Assembly (NCBI GenBank): GCA_021234155.1
Contig: JAJEKV010000027.1
Span: 4,216,623 to 4,280,622, forward strand
Length of the DNA stretch: 64,000 bases
Direction of reading: 5' to 3'
DNA from: Isoetes taiwanensis
Taxonomy: Eukaryota; Streptophyta; Lycopodiopsida; Isoetales; Isoetaceae
Shown: piece by piece, positions 35,717 to 47,675 of the stretch
Layout of the letters: each line of letters begins with the position of its first letter
Position numbering within the stretch: position 1 is the stretch's first letter
Position numbers and translations under genes: made by a program
Notes under the pieces: model-generated
Told to the model about the DNA's origin: nothing
The model's input: only the letters and a program-made list of their open reading frames with translations
Databases searched by the model: none

Positions 35717-37456
35717 CGTGCAGATATCATGCATAAGAGATCTTAACACATTGTTTTTCTTATTGTCCTTCACAAAAAATTGAAACTTGCAAGGCATATC
35801 AATTGGAATAAATATGGAATGGCGAAGACTTTTGTGTGAAGTGCAAAGAATAACGTATCGAATTTTACTGCACGTGGCATAATCATGTTCCAGTTGTCTG
35901 ACAAATACCATGAAAATCTAGTTGACAAACCTGGACAGAAATAATGATTCCCTACTACACATGTTTAGAACTAGAGAAATGTTCGCGACGACCTTGGCCG
36001 CTGCGATAAAATTGGGAATATGCAAATCAATATGTCTTATGATAAAAAATCATTGACTTTTGATTTTAGCAAGGTTTGGAACCCCTTGTGTTAAAAAATT
36101 TGAAGAATGTGGTTTTGGACTAGTACGAAAACTGCTAAATTGTATGAGATTTAAACAATCATCACAACATAGGTTGAATCCATTAATCATGAAATTCTTA
36201 TAAATCATAAAGAATCAAGTGAAGATTCAAAAGGTGTTGGTAGATTGCAAAATGGATATGAGTTTAAGTGGCAGAGGTACGATGGACTCTGGTCCATGAA
36301 CCACAGATACTCCACTGGACAACTCTAGTGGGAAGCTGAATTCTAGGGCGATATTATAAGCTTATGCATATTTCACAATTTACACAATTTGCAATCGTTT
36401 TGTTCTTAAATGCGCAAAACACCCTAGATCATTTAATATATGCAGAATCCAACAAAGTTCAATTTCATTTCATCCGTTTTTGTCTTATAAAAAACGAATC
36501 AATTTACTTAGATAATGCATTGGAAGGTTTGCGAAGGTGGTGACATTTACAGCGATGGAAGGTTTGCTAGCATCAGAAAAGCGCTAATTTTTGTCGGTTT
36601 TCCCACCACTTGAAGTACGGTAAGTTACCAAAGATGAGACTCCCTTCAGAAAAAGGTTAATACTAAATTGCTGCCTTCTAACATGTAGGCGTAGATACCA
36701 TATCCTAACATCACTGTCAAAGGACAAAAGAGGACCCATCGTCGATGCCCTTGGCAATAACTTCACATCGAAAATCTAACAAAAGTTAGGCTATGGCTTG
36801 AAGTCAGGGCTAAGCTTTGCTTGAACCACGTTAATGAATTTTTTTGGGCATTGGGCAAGTTTCTTGCTGGATCTAGCCAGCTACGTACTCCCCCTCCATT
36901 TGTTTCGTCCTGGAAGTACCAAAAGATTTACTGTTTTTAGTAGAAACATTTCCAGCTTTTTTGAAACTGCAGTGTGAATTTACAAATCCACAGGGTAGAT
37001 TATAGAACTTCCGGCGAATTTCTGGACAAGGATTGAACCCATTTTACACTTGAGGACAATATAGAAGCTAGCACAAACGTGTCAGTCATTTCAGCAACCA
37101 AGTTCATTTGAATGCATGCAAACATGGGCGCCAGCAATCTAACCTATGGTGTCAAGAATACCTGCGGCCACAAAGGTGAGCATCATAAAGGACAGTTGCC
37201 TAAATAGAATATTTGGACATGGCATTTTGGCCGTTTCTATGTTGTCTCATGTTCTATGTTGTCTAGCTACTGTGTGAACTGTGAACTGGCCTTGCATACC
37301 AAAACAAGATGAAGAAGAAAAAGAGTAGAAAAAAACAGATTTTACGTCCACGCCATAAAACTATAAGAAGGCCATTGCACATTCTGTACAACATGCTTGC
37401 TGCTTCATTTCCCATTTTGCTTGGCCTTCTAGCCTCTGTTACCTCAGAGCTCAACT
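35717..37456. other. Intergenic DNA upstream of the GDSL gene
   Basis: No gene recognised. The third hairpin copy lies at 35983-36006. A possible TATA box CTATAAGAAG at 37361-37370 lies about 95 bp before the GDSL start codon. ORFs here are short. Confidence 0.5.
35983..36006. repeat. GC-rich hairpin, copy 3 of 3, mutated
   Basis: TCGCGACGACC, TT, GGCCGCTGCGA: the same structure as at 34108-34131 with three substitutions, including C-to-T type changes. The flank AGAGAAATGT is conserved. It lies 270 bp outside element C. Confidence 0.7.
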
Positions 37457-39035
37457 ATGGTGCCTTGCATTTGGCCTGCCTTTGTTATCCTCTTCCTAGC
37501 TTTGCAGCAATCGCAAGGTAAAGCCTTTTCTCATGCTCTTAGACAATAAGAACTAGTTGCATTTCGCCTCACTTTAAAATATACAATGTTATCAGGCCAG
37601 GCACATGGATTTGAAGGTCTGTTTGTTTTTGGCGACTCTTATGCGGACATAGGTAACCTTCCACTGACATATGCTTGGAGAGAACCGTATGGAATTACAT
37701 GGCCTGGACACCCGACAGGCAGATTTTCTGATGGTCATATACAGACAGACTTTTTTGGTAAGCCATCTCCACCTGTTGTTGCTCCAGCTAACTCTGATTG
37801 ATAGTTTTCTTGATAAAGATCCCTCACCTTTTATATAATTATGATGATAACTTTGATGCAACTCAAGCTAATTGTTAGATAAATTTCTTGACAAAGATCC
37901 ATCATTTTTTTTTTTTTTATGATAATAACTTTGACTTCATTCCATATCAAGAAAGATATCATTTCATTTGTATCTACAATAACTTAATCTTCAAAATATT
38001 TTTTGTTGATAATTCTTGATGTCAGCAGCTGCAGCCCTTGGAATGCCTCCACCAACAAACTACATAGAATCGGCCATCCAGACAAAGAAGCATGGCATTA
38101 ATTTTGCTATCGCTGGTAGCGGAGTGACATTTGCTTATGGTTTGCCACCTCTTCTCGTTCAGGTGGCCCAATTCTCTCATATCATCAAAGCTGGATATTA
38201 TTCTAATCAAACATTAGCCAATTCACTTGCCTTGGTATGCGAAGCCGGGAATGACTATGTTCCACATCAAGAACTTAAAACGGTACAGCTAAAGGTTTAC
38301 ACATTCAAATGTTGTACACATGACTAGAATAGATTTTAAGATTATAGGTCAGTAACAGAATGTTTTGAGTCATGCAGAACTATCAAAAGTTTACTAAGGA
38401 GCTAGTAAACGGAATCCTGGGAAACTTGAAAAAGCTGTATGATTTAGGGCTTAGAAATATGATTGTGTTCAATCTGCCGCCTTTTGGATGTTTACCTATC
38501 ATTGCAGTCAAGACAAAGTATACAAAGTGCACAAGTGATACAGACGATTTGCAAGCCTTTCACAATAGTCTGCTGAGCTCTGGTGTCAAGGAGCTCAACA
38601 AACTCCCAGGAGGGCGTTTCATAATCTTGGACCAAAATAAGGCTTTCAAACAAATCCTCTTCAATGGAGGTAAAGCAAGCAATTCTACAGCATACAGACA
38701 TCAATCTTCATAACTTTTTTAAAAGAATGACAGCGGGTATGGAGTAAGAAGGAAAACAGACACAGCAGAAACTAAAGAAAATCATACTTGTTTGATCTTC
38801 AGGGTTTAACAGGACTTTAAGGAGCTGCTGCGAAGGAGTCGGCTTCCACTTCTGTGGGGACACAGATCTTCAGAAAAAGAAGCTGTATACTGTGTGCGAA
38901 CATCCAGAGTCGGCAGTGTACTGGGACCTCGTCCATCCTACTGAAGCCGGATACAGAGCTGTGGTAGATCTCTACCTAAATCATCCTGGCTATGTCGAAT
39001 CTGCCAACACGCTGTCGTCTTGGCTAGTAAAATGA
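37457..39035 (+). CDS. GDSL esterase/lipase (SGNH hydrolase), five exons
   Basis: Exons 37457-37517, 37596-37757, 38026-38294, 38378-38669 and 38803-39035 join in frame, all with GT/AG borders, to a 338-residue protein. The start begins a short hydrophobic signal peptide (VPCIWPAFVILFLALQQSQ), implying secretion. SGNH blocks are visible: FVFGDSYADIGN (catalytic Ser, block I); GSGVTFAYG (oxyanion Gly region, block II); EAGNDY (catalytic Asn, block III); and WDLVHPTEAGY (catalytic Asp and His, block V). PYGITWPGHPTGRFSDG resembles the Arabidopsis At5g03610-like subgroup. Enzymes of this family hydrolyse ester bonds in lipids, cutin or acylated sugars; the substrate here is unknown. No defect was seen. 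It is the one host gene in the window that looks intact. Confidence 0.9.
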
Positions 39036-39890
39036 GACCAAAACTATTTTTTATTTGCCCCTGTCTAAGGTTTTTGGTATATTTTTTACTTAACGATGCA
39101 ATGCAATGCCTACAGTTGTTTTATTTGAGCGCTGAAAAATAATTTCATATTTCCTTTTTGATCGTTTCTAAGGTTTTTGGTATACACCAGAAAAAATTAG
39201 ACACAGAATAAGATCACTAGCTTTGTCTCAGAGTAGAGATAGAGGTAAAATATAGAAGAATAGAGCTGAGAGAGAATAGAACAGAATGAAGAGATTGAGA
39301 AAATAAAAAGATAGAGAGAGTATAAAGAATGGGGAGAGAATGAAAAAAACAGAGATAAAATGAAGAGAGACAAAGAGATAATACAATGACGAGAGAATGA
39401 AAAGATAGAGAGAGAATAGAAAGAGATAGATAAAGATTAAAGAGAATGAAAAAATAGAGAGAGAATGAAGAAGAGACAGAGAGATAATACAATGAAGAGA
39501 TAGAAAAAACATAGATAGATACATAACTAAGACCATTAAGGGCTATAAAAGTTAAATTGTTAGCATAGCTGGACATAGAACTTTAAAAATGTTACATTTC
39601 TCAATGCCGTGTTACGTGTCCTCCACTCCACAAGTATATCACACTTCAGTATGGCTCACGGAAAATCAAGGCTTCATTATAGTAGATGATCTATAAGGTG
39701 GTTGACAGGGACTTCAATTGTCTGGTTTAAGATCTAAATTCATTCCTCAATGCATGTTCGTTATTGTAAATTAAAAGCTATCTTCCATTTCTTTCAGCCA
39801 TTTCCACATGGCAAGTTCCATGTTTATAATGTTTTATTATTTTCTTCTTTCATCTATTGTGTCGGAGTTTTGTCCCCTAGTTTTCTCTAG
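39036..39890. other. Downstream of GDSL gene, GA-rich tract
   Basis: Bases 39217-39530 are strongly purine-rich on plus (AGAGAGAATGAAAAGATAGA and variants), a degenerate GA minisatellite. The rest is AT-rich, with no gene. Confidence 0.7.
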
Positions 39891-40747
39891 GCATATGTCC
39901 TAAGTTTTTTTTTTTTTGAAGAATGTGTTTTACTTCATATTATATACTCAAAATATTACAAAGTACTTCCAGAAGTAAGAAATGTCCCTGAAGCATCAAT
40001 CACTTGTAGATGATCACTCCATATTGGAATTTTAATACGATCAAGCCAATTGGAGATCTGAAAGCAATTATACAACTTCTTATGAATTTCTTGAAGCACC
40101 ACCTGAGAAGAAATACGCTTATCATAAAAGACCTTTCTTCGCCTTCGCTTCCATACACTCCATATTAGCCAAGACTTTGCCATGTGAAATGCAATCCTTT
40201 TAGAAGCAGTCCACTGATTTGGATAAATACCCAAAAGAAAGTGCTGACTATCCAAAGATACTCCAAAAAGAGAATGCAGCCAGGACCTAAGACTACTCAG
40301 CTCTGCACACAAATATAAACAGTGCTCCAATGTTTCAATGCACCGCTCACACATTGGGCAAAGTGGGCTTACTCCCGGCTTAAAGCGATGAACCATCTGA
40401 TTAACTCTCAAAGAGCGATGAATCACCTGCCAAAGTAGAACATTTACCTTTGGAGGATTATATTTAGACCAAACAAGGTTCCAGATGGATTGCCATTGAG
40501 AAGGCAAAGTCTGTAAGTGCCATTTTCGAGAAGGTGATGAAATACTTGAGGAGGTAAGCAATCTGTAGCATGAACTTACTAGCTTCTTGCCTTCTTTAAT
40601 ACCTTGAACAAAGTTCCAGCATCTCTTGTTACCCACCTTCTTAATTAGAGGAAGAGCACTTGCTACATAAGCCCATATAGTGATATCTTTATCCAACAAC
40701 CCATATGTCTCCTGAACCATTGCCAAGGAGCATATGTCCTAAGTTTT
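39891..40747 (-). mobile_element. 5'-truncated LINE insertion with 18-bp target duplication
   Basis: GCATATGTCCTAAGTTTT occurs at 39891-39908 and again at 40730-40747, a textbook target-site duplication. Between them lies an 821-bp minus-strand insert whose poly-A tail appears as a T run right after the left duplication. The insert ends in the 3' part of a LINE ORF2. The element is a dead-on-arrival copy made by target-primed reverse transcription. The duplication is perfect, so the insertion is fairly recent. Confidence 0.92.
39956..40726 (-). pseudogene. LINE ORF2 C-terminus (zf-RVT domain)
   Basis: The 256-residue frame contains WNLVWSKYNPPKVNVLLWQV, then CPMC, ETLEHCLYLC and KSWLIWSVWKRRR. 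This is the zinc-binding reverse-transcriptase C-terminal domain (zf-RVT) of plant L1-type LINEs, with its Cys/His ligands present. Reverse transcriptase and endonuclease are missing because of 5' truncation. The frame itself is uninterrupted, consistent with a young insertion. Confidence 0.88.
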
Positions 40748-42234
40748 GTACCGTTCCATGGCCATTGTGGTTTTTATGGACGTAAGAATTCTCCATCCAT
40801 CCATCCTATTAGGTTGCATGTATTTTAAAAGTTTATCTCTATTCGTTTTTACTAACTATTGTCCCTTTTTATCAAAGGAGACCACTAACTACCTATAATG
40901 TGTTTCTATATTTTAGTTTAGACATTATATATTTATGCCTTCCCTATTTTATTTTATGTTTTTGCATCCAACACCGTTAGTACATTGATGCCAAGAATAT
41001 TGTGATACTCAATGTCCAGATTTGCCCAATAATAATAATAATAATAATTTTGCTAAAGCCCAATGGCTCACAAAAATGGTGCATCGTAAATTAGAGTTAT
41101 TTTTTTCCAGAGGTTCATCACTTTCGAAGGTTATTTTATCTGGAAGTGATATAACAATAATCAACCATTTCATTTAGCATTCTACAACCTAGTTTTGTTT
41201 TCAAGAAGAAGAATGGGAGGTAGAGGAGGACAATTGGTGGAGTATGCTAAGTGTGGAAGATCAGCTTGTAATCCTGCGATAAGGACATTGCCAAAGGAGG
41301 AATTCTTTTTGGGGTCATGGTGGCTTCGATATGACATGTTGCTATACCCATCATCCTCAAATTTAATATTAATTCTTCCTTCTAGCTTCTTGATTTTCTG
41401 TTGTAGGTAGCACTCAAATATTTCTTCCAAAGTGAGTTTCACATAATGAAACCGCTAAACTAAAGGGCTTTGAAATGCTTAAGTACTATTTTGCTTTGTT
41501 GGACAGTCAAGTGGGTGTATAGACTGCTTGTTTATTCACATGGAAAGTTAGGCTCACATCACATGACTATAGATTAAGATCTATATGTATCTATTCAAGT
41601 TGCAAACCAATCACTCATAAAAGAGTTTGCTCTCGATGGGAAAACACAAGGAAAAAAGTGCAAAATGATGAAAAGATAGTTGCTATAGTATCACGGTAGA
41701 AAAACTCACTTGAAAGATATGTTAGATGGTTAAGTTTAGCACAGATAAAAAGGCAGTAAATTGCACTTACATTGTTAAGGGAGGGTACCCACCGATGGAC
41801 CATATATAAAACAAATAGATTGCTCAGGCAAATGGCTCGGGAAAATTGTTATTAGGGACTTGAAAGCCAAAAGAAACGTCTTACTTACAATATACTTTAA
41901 AGCATCTAAGTGGTCTTCATTTTTGAAAAACACCTGTCATATCCATTTGATTTGCTAGATGAAAATGAATTTTTTCAAAACCCTTCTGGGTCTGTCAAAG
42001 CAAAACCAAGCCCCTTTAAAAATGCTTTAACTCAAAAAAACATATCACAACCTTTCTTATGGCCTTCCATGCAATATCATGAGGCTCAGCAGAGGTGAAA
42101 GATCCTTGAAAGAGCTCAAATACTGCTGGATTAAAGGAATCATGGCCTATGAATGCTGCTTTGAAACCTAATCTTTTGGGCACCCAAAACTCCTATTGCA
42201 AAGAACATATTGTTCCACCATACATGTGTACAAT
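40748..42234. other. Intergenic DNA between LINE and element A
   Basis: Contains an AAT microsatellite (41029-41048) and the zinc-finger-like fragment at 41234-41300. Otherwise AT-rich and without recognisable genes. Confidence 0.5.
41234..41300 (+). pseudogene. Possible PARP-type zinc-finger fragment
   Basis: The frame reads LVEYAKCGRSAC, close to the VEYAKSGRSSC start of PARP-type zinc fingers found in PARP1, DNA ligase III and plant ZDP. The second cysteine pair is not evident, and the frame soon loses similarity. It may be a decayed exon scrap or chance. Confidence 0.3.
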
Positions 42235-43926
42235 TGTGACGCTCCCTGCTAAATATACGGCGCCCGACCGTACACTCGGCAGGAATTCCCCCGTCCGGCT
42301 CAACAACCGCACAGGCCCTCCGTCTGTCCCGCACTCTGGAACCTCCGTAGTGCGGGAAGGGGACACGAAGGTGTCTTGCACACCCTTCCCCTATGGGCTC
42401 CTATCACAGCGGAAGCATAAACAAGTCAGAACTAGCAATATAACACCATATGCTACCTCGAAGGGTAGCTCAACCGTATATCCATAGATGCAAAGAACAT
42501 AATCATATGCCATAAAACATGAGGGCTCCTACCCGTGGTTCCGACACATAAGGAAATCGACTGACTAGATAGGCCTCAAGATAGAGCAGACCGAGTCATA
42601 ACAATGGCGGGGCTGGCATAAGACAATGGCTAGGGTTGACCACTCCATCCGCCCCTCCTGTGCATACTTTGCAGATGGGCTAGATCAAGCGGTGGCATGA
42701 CTCTAACCTTCCGGATACGCAATCCCATGGCATCACCCATCGGGACTACTCCAGGTTGCATCTCCCTGGTCCGACGAGGTAGGAAGGGTTGCATCTCCCC
42801 TTCCCGGGGTCTAGAGGCTCCACGGGCGGCTAGAGAATCGTGACGACACACGATTCGTACCCGACTGAACCCCCCCAAAACAAGAGCCAAGCTGACACTT
42901 GCAACTCTTGAGAGGCAGGGCGACACCATTGCTCCAGGAGGTGTCGGACCCATGCTCGGCCCACACGAAGTGACCGACCATAAGCCTAGTCCACTATGGG
43001 ATCCCCCAAAGCCCCCACTCGGCAGGGATCCACCCTCCATCTTGCCTCTAGCCCCGTTGTGTAGTGCTGAGTCACATCATAGCTTCCATAGCCCGGCGGG
43101 TTCCTATGCACAGGCCGCAACTAATAGGAACTAAGGGATCTACACTAGGAGCATACTACATATGGCTCTAGGTCTCTACCCCCCTTCCCAATACAAGAGG
43201 AGTAACATGATCAACCAACATCACATACATCACATCATGATCAATATCGTATGAACATCTTAACCTAAACATACATATCTAACTAATAGTTAGGGTTCCT
43301 TGATTAGGGTTCAAGATGTTCATCAAAGGCTCTAGGATGGCTCTACTCAAGACACGAAATACTAGCCCATCTGGAGTGCTAACTTCCAGATGAACTAACA
43401 CGAACTCTACTCAACCTACCTCCTCCAGAAGCGCTTCCTCCCATCCCTGGCGTCTCCATGCTCCTTGACGTGGGTCGAAAGCTTGCTCCCTCAACGATCA
43501 TGCACACCTTCCAGGGGCTGCTGCTCCAGGTTAGCCTATGACAAACGATGCTCGAAACGGGGTCTCGGGCACGTAGATGAGTCTCTGGGTGCTAGGGCTG
43601 GAAAAGAGGCCTAGGGTTAGGGTTTATGTTAATATAGGTTGGGTCCACATGGGATGCCACGTGGCACCACTAGGGTGAGGCCGTGTGGCGGTTGCCTCAA
43701 TAGGAAGGAAGGAAGGAAGGAAAAATTTTTAACGTCCGCGGAACCCAATCGGGGATAAGGCCATGTGGAAATGGGCCTTATCCTAAGGTTATCTAAGTTA
43801 AACAATTAACTTAGATGTGCACCCCTTGCCACTTTCTAAGGCATACGAGGCTACATAAGTAGACTTGTATGGTGACGGGTCCAGGAATATACGTATTTAT
43901 AGCGTATATTCCCCTGGAACGTCACA
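42235..43926 (-). repeat. Element A 3' LTR (1692 bp)
   Basis: Plus-strand limits are TGTGACGCTCCC and GGAACGTCACA, giving inverted termini TGTGACG...CGTCACA. Relative to the other LTR it keeps about 80 bp more, including a CACGTGG-type segment near 43660 and an AAGG run at 43703-43722. Open frames inside (for example 42149-42487) are not genes. Confidence 0.93.
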
Positions 43927-43939
43927 TTCTCCCCCCCTT
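43927..43939 (-). promoter_or_regulatory. Element A polypurine tract
   Basis: On the minus strand TAAGGGGGGGAGAA directly precedes the 3' LTR. This is the plus-strand primer site for reverse transcription. Confidence 0.9.
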
Positions 43940-44760
43940 AGGACAATGTTGTCCTCAGCATTGCGCTACGGTGACGAGCCTACTCTATCTTGCAAAACAA
44001 CATCAGAACATACACTTAAATTTAATTTAAACGATCAGCTTCCTATTGAAGAGTTAATTATCAAAATTTAGGCTATACTAGCCTTAACAAGGTTCCTTCT
44101 TATAATAATTCAAAACATTACTATAAGAGTTATTAGGGTTCATAATCTAAATTATGGCTCCCCGCCTTCTCGTAATGCCCCCCGCTTCTCACTTGCCTGC
44201 ACAGGGAGCACATTACGTTAGTTTAATTAGTAAGTTTGTGGTTTTAGGGGACCACCCCCCTTACCAATACCTTGCACTCGATCATGGCCCTTTCGGATTT
44301 GAGCTTAAGGACCATTTAAGATGATCCCATCATCGCCCATGATCAAGTGCTACCTTGTACTCGGTTACCCGGTGCCGAATACCCCTAGTGCATCATGCCC
44401 CAAGGGTTTTAAGCTAGGGAACGTCTCACGATCCCATCATCGCACATGATCACTTTGACCTTCACCATGACCCCCCTATGGCCAGGTGTGCGAGCCCCGC
44501 ATCGTGGCATAGGGAGCATCCGACCGATGTCCCATCATCGCGCACCATGCCTTTCCTCTCTCTCTCTCGCATGACCCTATTGGTCATGCGCACCTCTTGG
44601 TGCTTGTTGGCCTAGAGAACGCCTTAAAGGCTTATCTCATCATCGCCCACATGTTCCAAGATTCTGGCCTATGTATTCCACTAGCTAGAATACATCTGCC
44701 AGAGCTAGAGGCTAACTAAGAAACATACTAAGCTAACCTCCTGGCAAGTCGGGGTCGACC
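43940..44760 (-). other. Element A 3' untranslated region with repeated motif
   Basis: About 820 bp between integrase and the polypurine tract. A CCCATCATCGC core followed by CA-type text occurs around 44325, 44433 and 44530, with a shorter ATCATCGCCCACATG near 44638. Element B keeps all four (56151-56490). No ORF is convincing. Confidence 0.6.
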
Positions 44761-44791
44761 AAGTCGGAGACGACTCGCCCATCAAACTCCT

Positions 44792-46390
44792 TCATAAACT
44801 CTGGGTATTGACCCATGTCGCGTCTTCCACGGGCAAGTGCTTCCACTTGACCAAATACTGGAGGAACTGAGACCTCCTAGTCTTCTTGAATGACTTATCA
44901 AGAAGTAACTCAGGCACAATTTCAACTTGCTCCTCTGTCATTTCCAACAAGGTTGGAGTATCCAAAACCTCATCAGGGTTAGGATTGTGCCTTTTCAATA
45001 AACTTACGTGGAAGACCTTGTGAACTTTGAGATGGGCCGGAAGATCCAACTTGTAGGCTTGGGAGCCCACTCTCTCCACAATTTTGAACGGACCAGCCCA
45101 TCGAGGGGCAAGCTTCTTGCAACTCCCAATCCGAAGCTTAGCTTGCTTGACCTTGATCTTCAACCACACGCTATCGCCTACCTTGAACTCTCTTACGGTC
45201 CTGTGCTTGTCGGCTACACTCTTCTGCCGACTTCTTGCTGCTAGGGGGTAACCCCTTACTTCTTCCACCAGCTGTTGCATATCTCCTAGCATCTGCTGGG
45301 ATACTTCAACCTTTGACACGGGATTGTCCGGGGTTAAGCACTGGTACCCGTAATTTACCATGAAAGGAGACATCTGAGATGACTCCTGCTTGGCACTATT
45401 GTAGGCGAATTCCACCAAGTGGATGTACTCATCCCACTTGGACTGCTTATTCCACACAAAGCTTCTAAGCATATCTTCAATGATTCGATTTGTCCTCTCC
45501 GTCTGACCATCTGTTTGGGGATGATAAGCTGTGCTCATGGAGAGCTTCGTCTGAATGGTGCTGAAGAGGTCCTGCCAAAAAGCACTCATAAACTTGGAAT
45601 CTCTGTCCGAAATTATTTCTCGAGGCATGCCATGGAGCCTAAAAATCTCCTTTACAAACAACTTGGCGGTATCTAATGCTGTGTCGGTAGTTCTACAAGG
45701 CACAAAATGTGCCATCTTAGATAATTTGTCTACTACGACCATCAATGCATCCTTGCCTCGAAGAGTCTTGGGAAGTCCTGTGATAAAATCCATACTTACT
45801 ACTTCCCATTTCGCATTTGGCACTGATAGAGGTTCCAAGGCTCCTGGAATTCGAAGCTGCTCCGCTTTGGTTTGTTGGCACAACTGGCACTCCCGGATAT
45901 ATCTTGCTATTTGCTTCTTCATTCCCGGCCAGAAATAGCTACTTCGAATCTTGAAGTAGGTCTTCATAAAACCCGCATGCCCTGCTATTGGGCTGTTGTG
46001 TGTGTCATGAAGAATTAGCTTCCTTATACCTGACGATTCGGGCACACACAACTTATCCTTATGATACAACAAGTTGCCTTCCTTCTTGTAATGCTTGAAG
46101 GCTTCTCGTTCCCTATCTGTTCTAGCCTCCCTGGAGAGACTTTCCCATACCTCCTTGAAATCTCCATCAGATTGCAGGGTCTCCTCGATCTTCTTACCAA
46201 ACTCACTCGATAGAGTGGAAATCGCATTACAATGCGTTCTTGTCTCGAGGGGTCTTCTAGAAAGAGCATCAGCAACCACATTCAACTTACCTGGCTTATA
46301 AGCAATCTCGAAATCATACTCTTCTAGGAATTCCATCCATCTCCTTTGCCTTAGATTGAGGAGCGGTTGGGTAAAGATGTATTGGAGGCT
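44792..46390 (-). CDS. Element A RNase H end, integrase and chromodomain
   Basis: The open frame begins at the end of RNase H ([12 protein letters not shown]) and continues through the integrase zinc finger, with HDTHNSPIAGH and CQLCQQTK giving His-His-Cys-Cys. The catalytic core has MDFITGLPKT (Asp 1), ISDRDSKF (Asp 2) and TAYHPQTDGQTERTNR (Glu). A GPF module (RWAGPFKIVERVG) follows, then a C-terminal chromodomain (PELLLDKSFKKTRR and QYLVKWKHLPVEDATW). Integrase inserts element cDNA; the chromodomain is thought to steer chromoviruses to marked heterochromatin. The last residues (NTQSL) differ from B and C because of a short deletion near 44790-44820. All integrase catalytic residues are intact. 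Confidence 0.92.
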   Translation of the reverse strand, partial: SLQYIFTQPLLNLRQRRWMEFLEEYDFEIAYKPGKLNVVADALSRRPLETRTHCNAISTLSSEFGKKIEETLQSDGDFKEVWESLSREARTDREREAFKHYKKEGNLLYHKDKLCVPESSGIRKLILHDTHNSPIAGHAGFMKTYFKIRSSYFWPGMKKQIARYIRECQLCQQTKAEQLRIPGALEPLSVPNAKWEVVSMDFITGLPKTLRGKDALMVVVDKLSKMAHFVPCRTTDTALDTAKLFVKEIFRLHGMPREIISDRDSKFMSAFWQDLFSTIQTKLSMSTAYHPQTDGQTERTNRIIEDMLRSFVWNKQSKWDEYIHLVEFAYNSAKQESSQMSPFMVNYGYQCLTPDNPVSKVEVSQQMLGDMQQLVEEVRGYPLAARSRQKSVADKHRTVREFKVGDSVWLKIKVKQAKLRIGSCKKLAPRWAGPFKIVERVGSQAYKLDLPAHLKVHKVFHVSLLKRHNPNPDEVLDTPTLLEMTEEQVEIVPELLLDKSFKKTRRSQFLQYLVKWKHLPVEDATWVNTQSL

Positions 46391-47620
46391 CTAGTGATCA
46401 GTATCTAACTGAAATTTCCTCCCAAGCAAATAATGCCTCCAAATACGAAGAGCTCTTACAATAGCTAGAAGTTCCTGATCATGGGTTGGATAGCACTGCT
46501 GGGTGTCGTTCAACTTCTTGGAATCATAGGCCACTACTCTTCCTTCTTGCATAAGGACTCCACCTGTCGCTATCTTACTTGCATCTGTTGCTACTATCTT
46601 GTCTTTGTCTGGATCTGGCAGAACTAACACTGGTGCTGTTGTTAAAGCCTCCTTAAGCTTTTCAAATGAAGCTTGAACATTTTCTAACCAATGTGTTTTC
46701 CAATCTTTTACCTTAACACTCTTAGTGAGGTCCGTCAAAGGGGACGCCCACTTGGCGAAGTCCTTCACGAACTTCCTGTAATAACCTGCCAGACCTAGAA
46801 AGCTTCTTACCTCCGCCACATTCTTTGGAGCTGGCCAATCCACTACTGCTTCGATCTTTTCGGGGTCGGTGGAGATCCCTTCCGCCGATATGACATGGCC
46901 CAAGTACTCTACTCTTTCGGTAGCAAAGTGGCATTTGGAGAGCTTTCCATACAAGCGATGCTGCCTCAACTTTTCCAACACTCTTCTCAAATGCTGACTA
47001 TGATCTTCAATGGACTTGCTGTAGACTAGAATGTCGTCGAAGAAGACAATGACAAACTCATCTAAGAAATCCCTGAAGACATCATTCATGAGGCGCATAA
47101 AAGTTGCTGGAGCATTCGACAACCCAAAGGGCATTACTGTAAACTCAAAGTGACCATACCGCGTTCTAAAGGCGGTCTTATGGATATCCTCTTCTTTTAT
47201 TCTTATTTGATAGTATCCTGACCTTAAGTCAATTTTAGAGAATACCTTTGCTCCTTGAAGCTGGTCCATCAAATCATCTGCCCTTGGCAATGCATACTTA
47301 TTCTTTATCGTCTGCTTGTTGAGCTGGCAATAGTCTATGCACATTCTTAAACTGCCATCTTTCTTCTTCACGAAGAGTATAGGTGCTCCAAAAGGAGACA
47401 CACTTGCTCTAATAAAACCAAGCTCAAGCAATTCCTGGAGCTGCTTCTTGAGCTCAATCAACTCCGGGGTGCTCATCCTGTGCGGCGCCTTATTGGTAGG
47501 CTTTGCATCTGGAGCTAATGTGATCTCACATTCTACACCCCTATAAGGTGGTAGCCGCCAGATTTCATCCGGGAATACATCCTTAAATTCTGAGATGAGC
47601 CTTGCTACTGGCTTAGGCAA
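46391..47620 (-). pseudogene. Element A reverse transcriptase-RNase H, one nonsense codon
   Basis: Intact frame from [19 protein letters not shown] through the palm ([39 protein letters not shown]), the catalytic FFDDILVYS, the connection, and RNase H ([12 protein letters not shown], then [20 protein letters not shown]). It ends at a TAG (46391-46393) where element B and the family have CAG (DHQSL). Downstream text continues in frame into integrase, so one C-to-T transition separates this copy from an open pol. Whether the TAG is real or suppressed is unknown. Confidence 0.92.
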
Positions 47621-47675
47621 CTGATTCCCTTTTTGTCGCTTCCATCCTGCTTATTGGGCTCAATTGCCTCTAACC

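Noticed and set aside
42149-42487. ORFs of 60-146 codons inside the LTRs (also 42630-43040, 54115-54915)
   Set aside because: They lie in non-coding LTR sequence, differ between copies and show no domain.
45008-45938. Plus-strand ORFs opposite pol (for example 45555-45938, 46095-46301)
   Set aside because: Shadows of the minus-strand integrase and RT genes.
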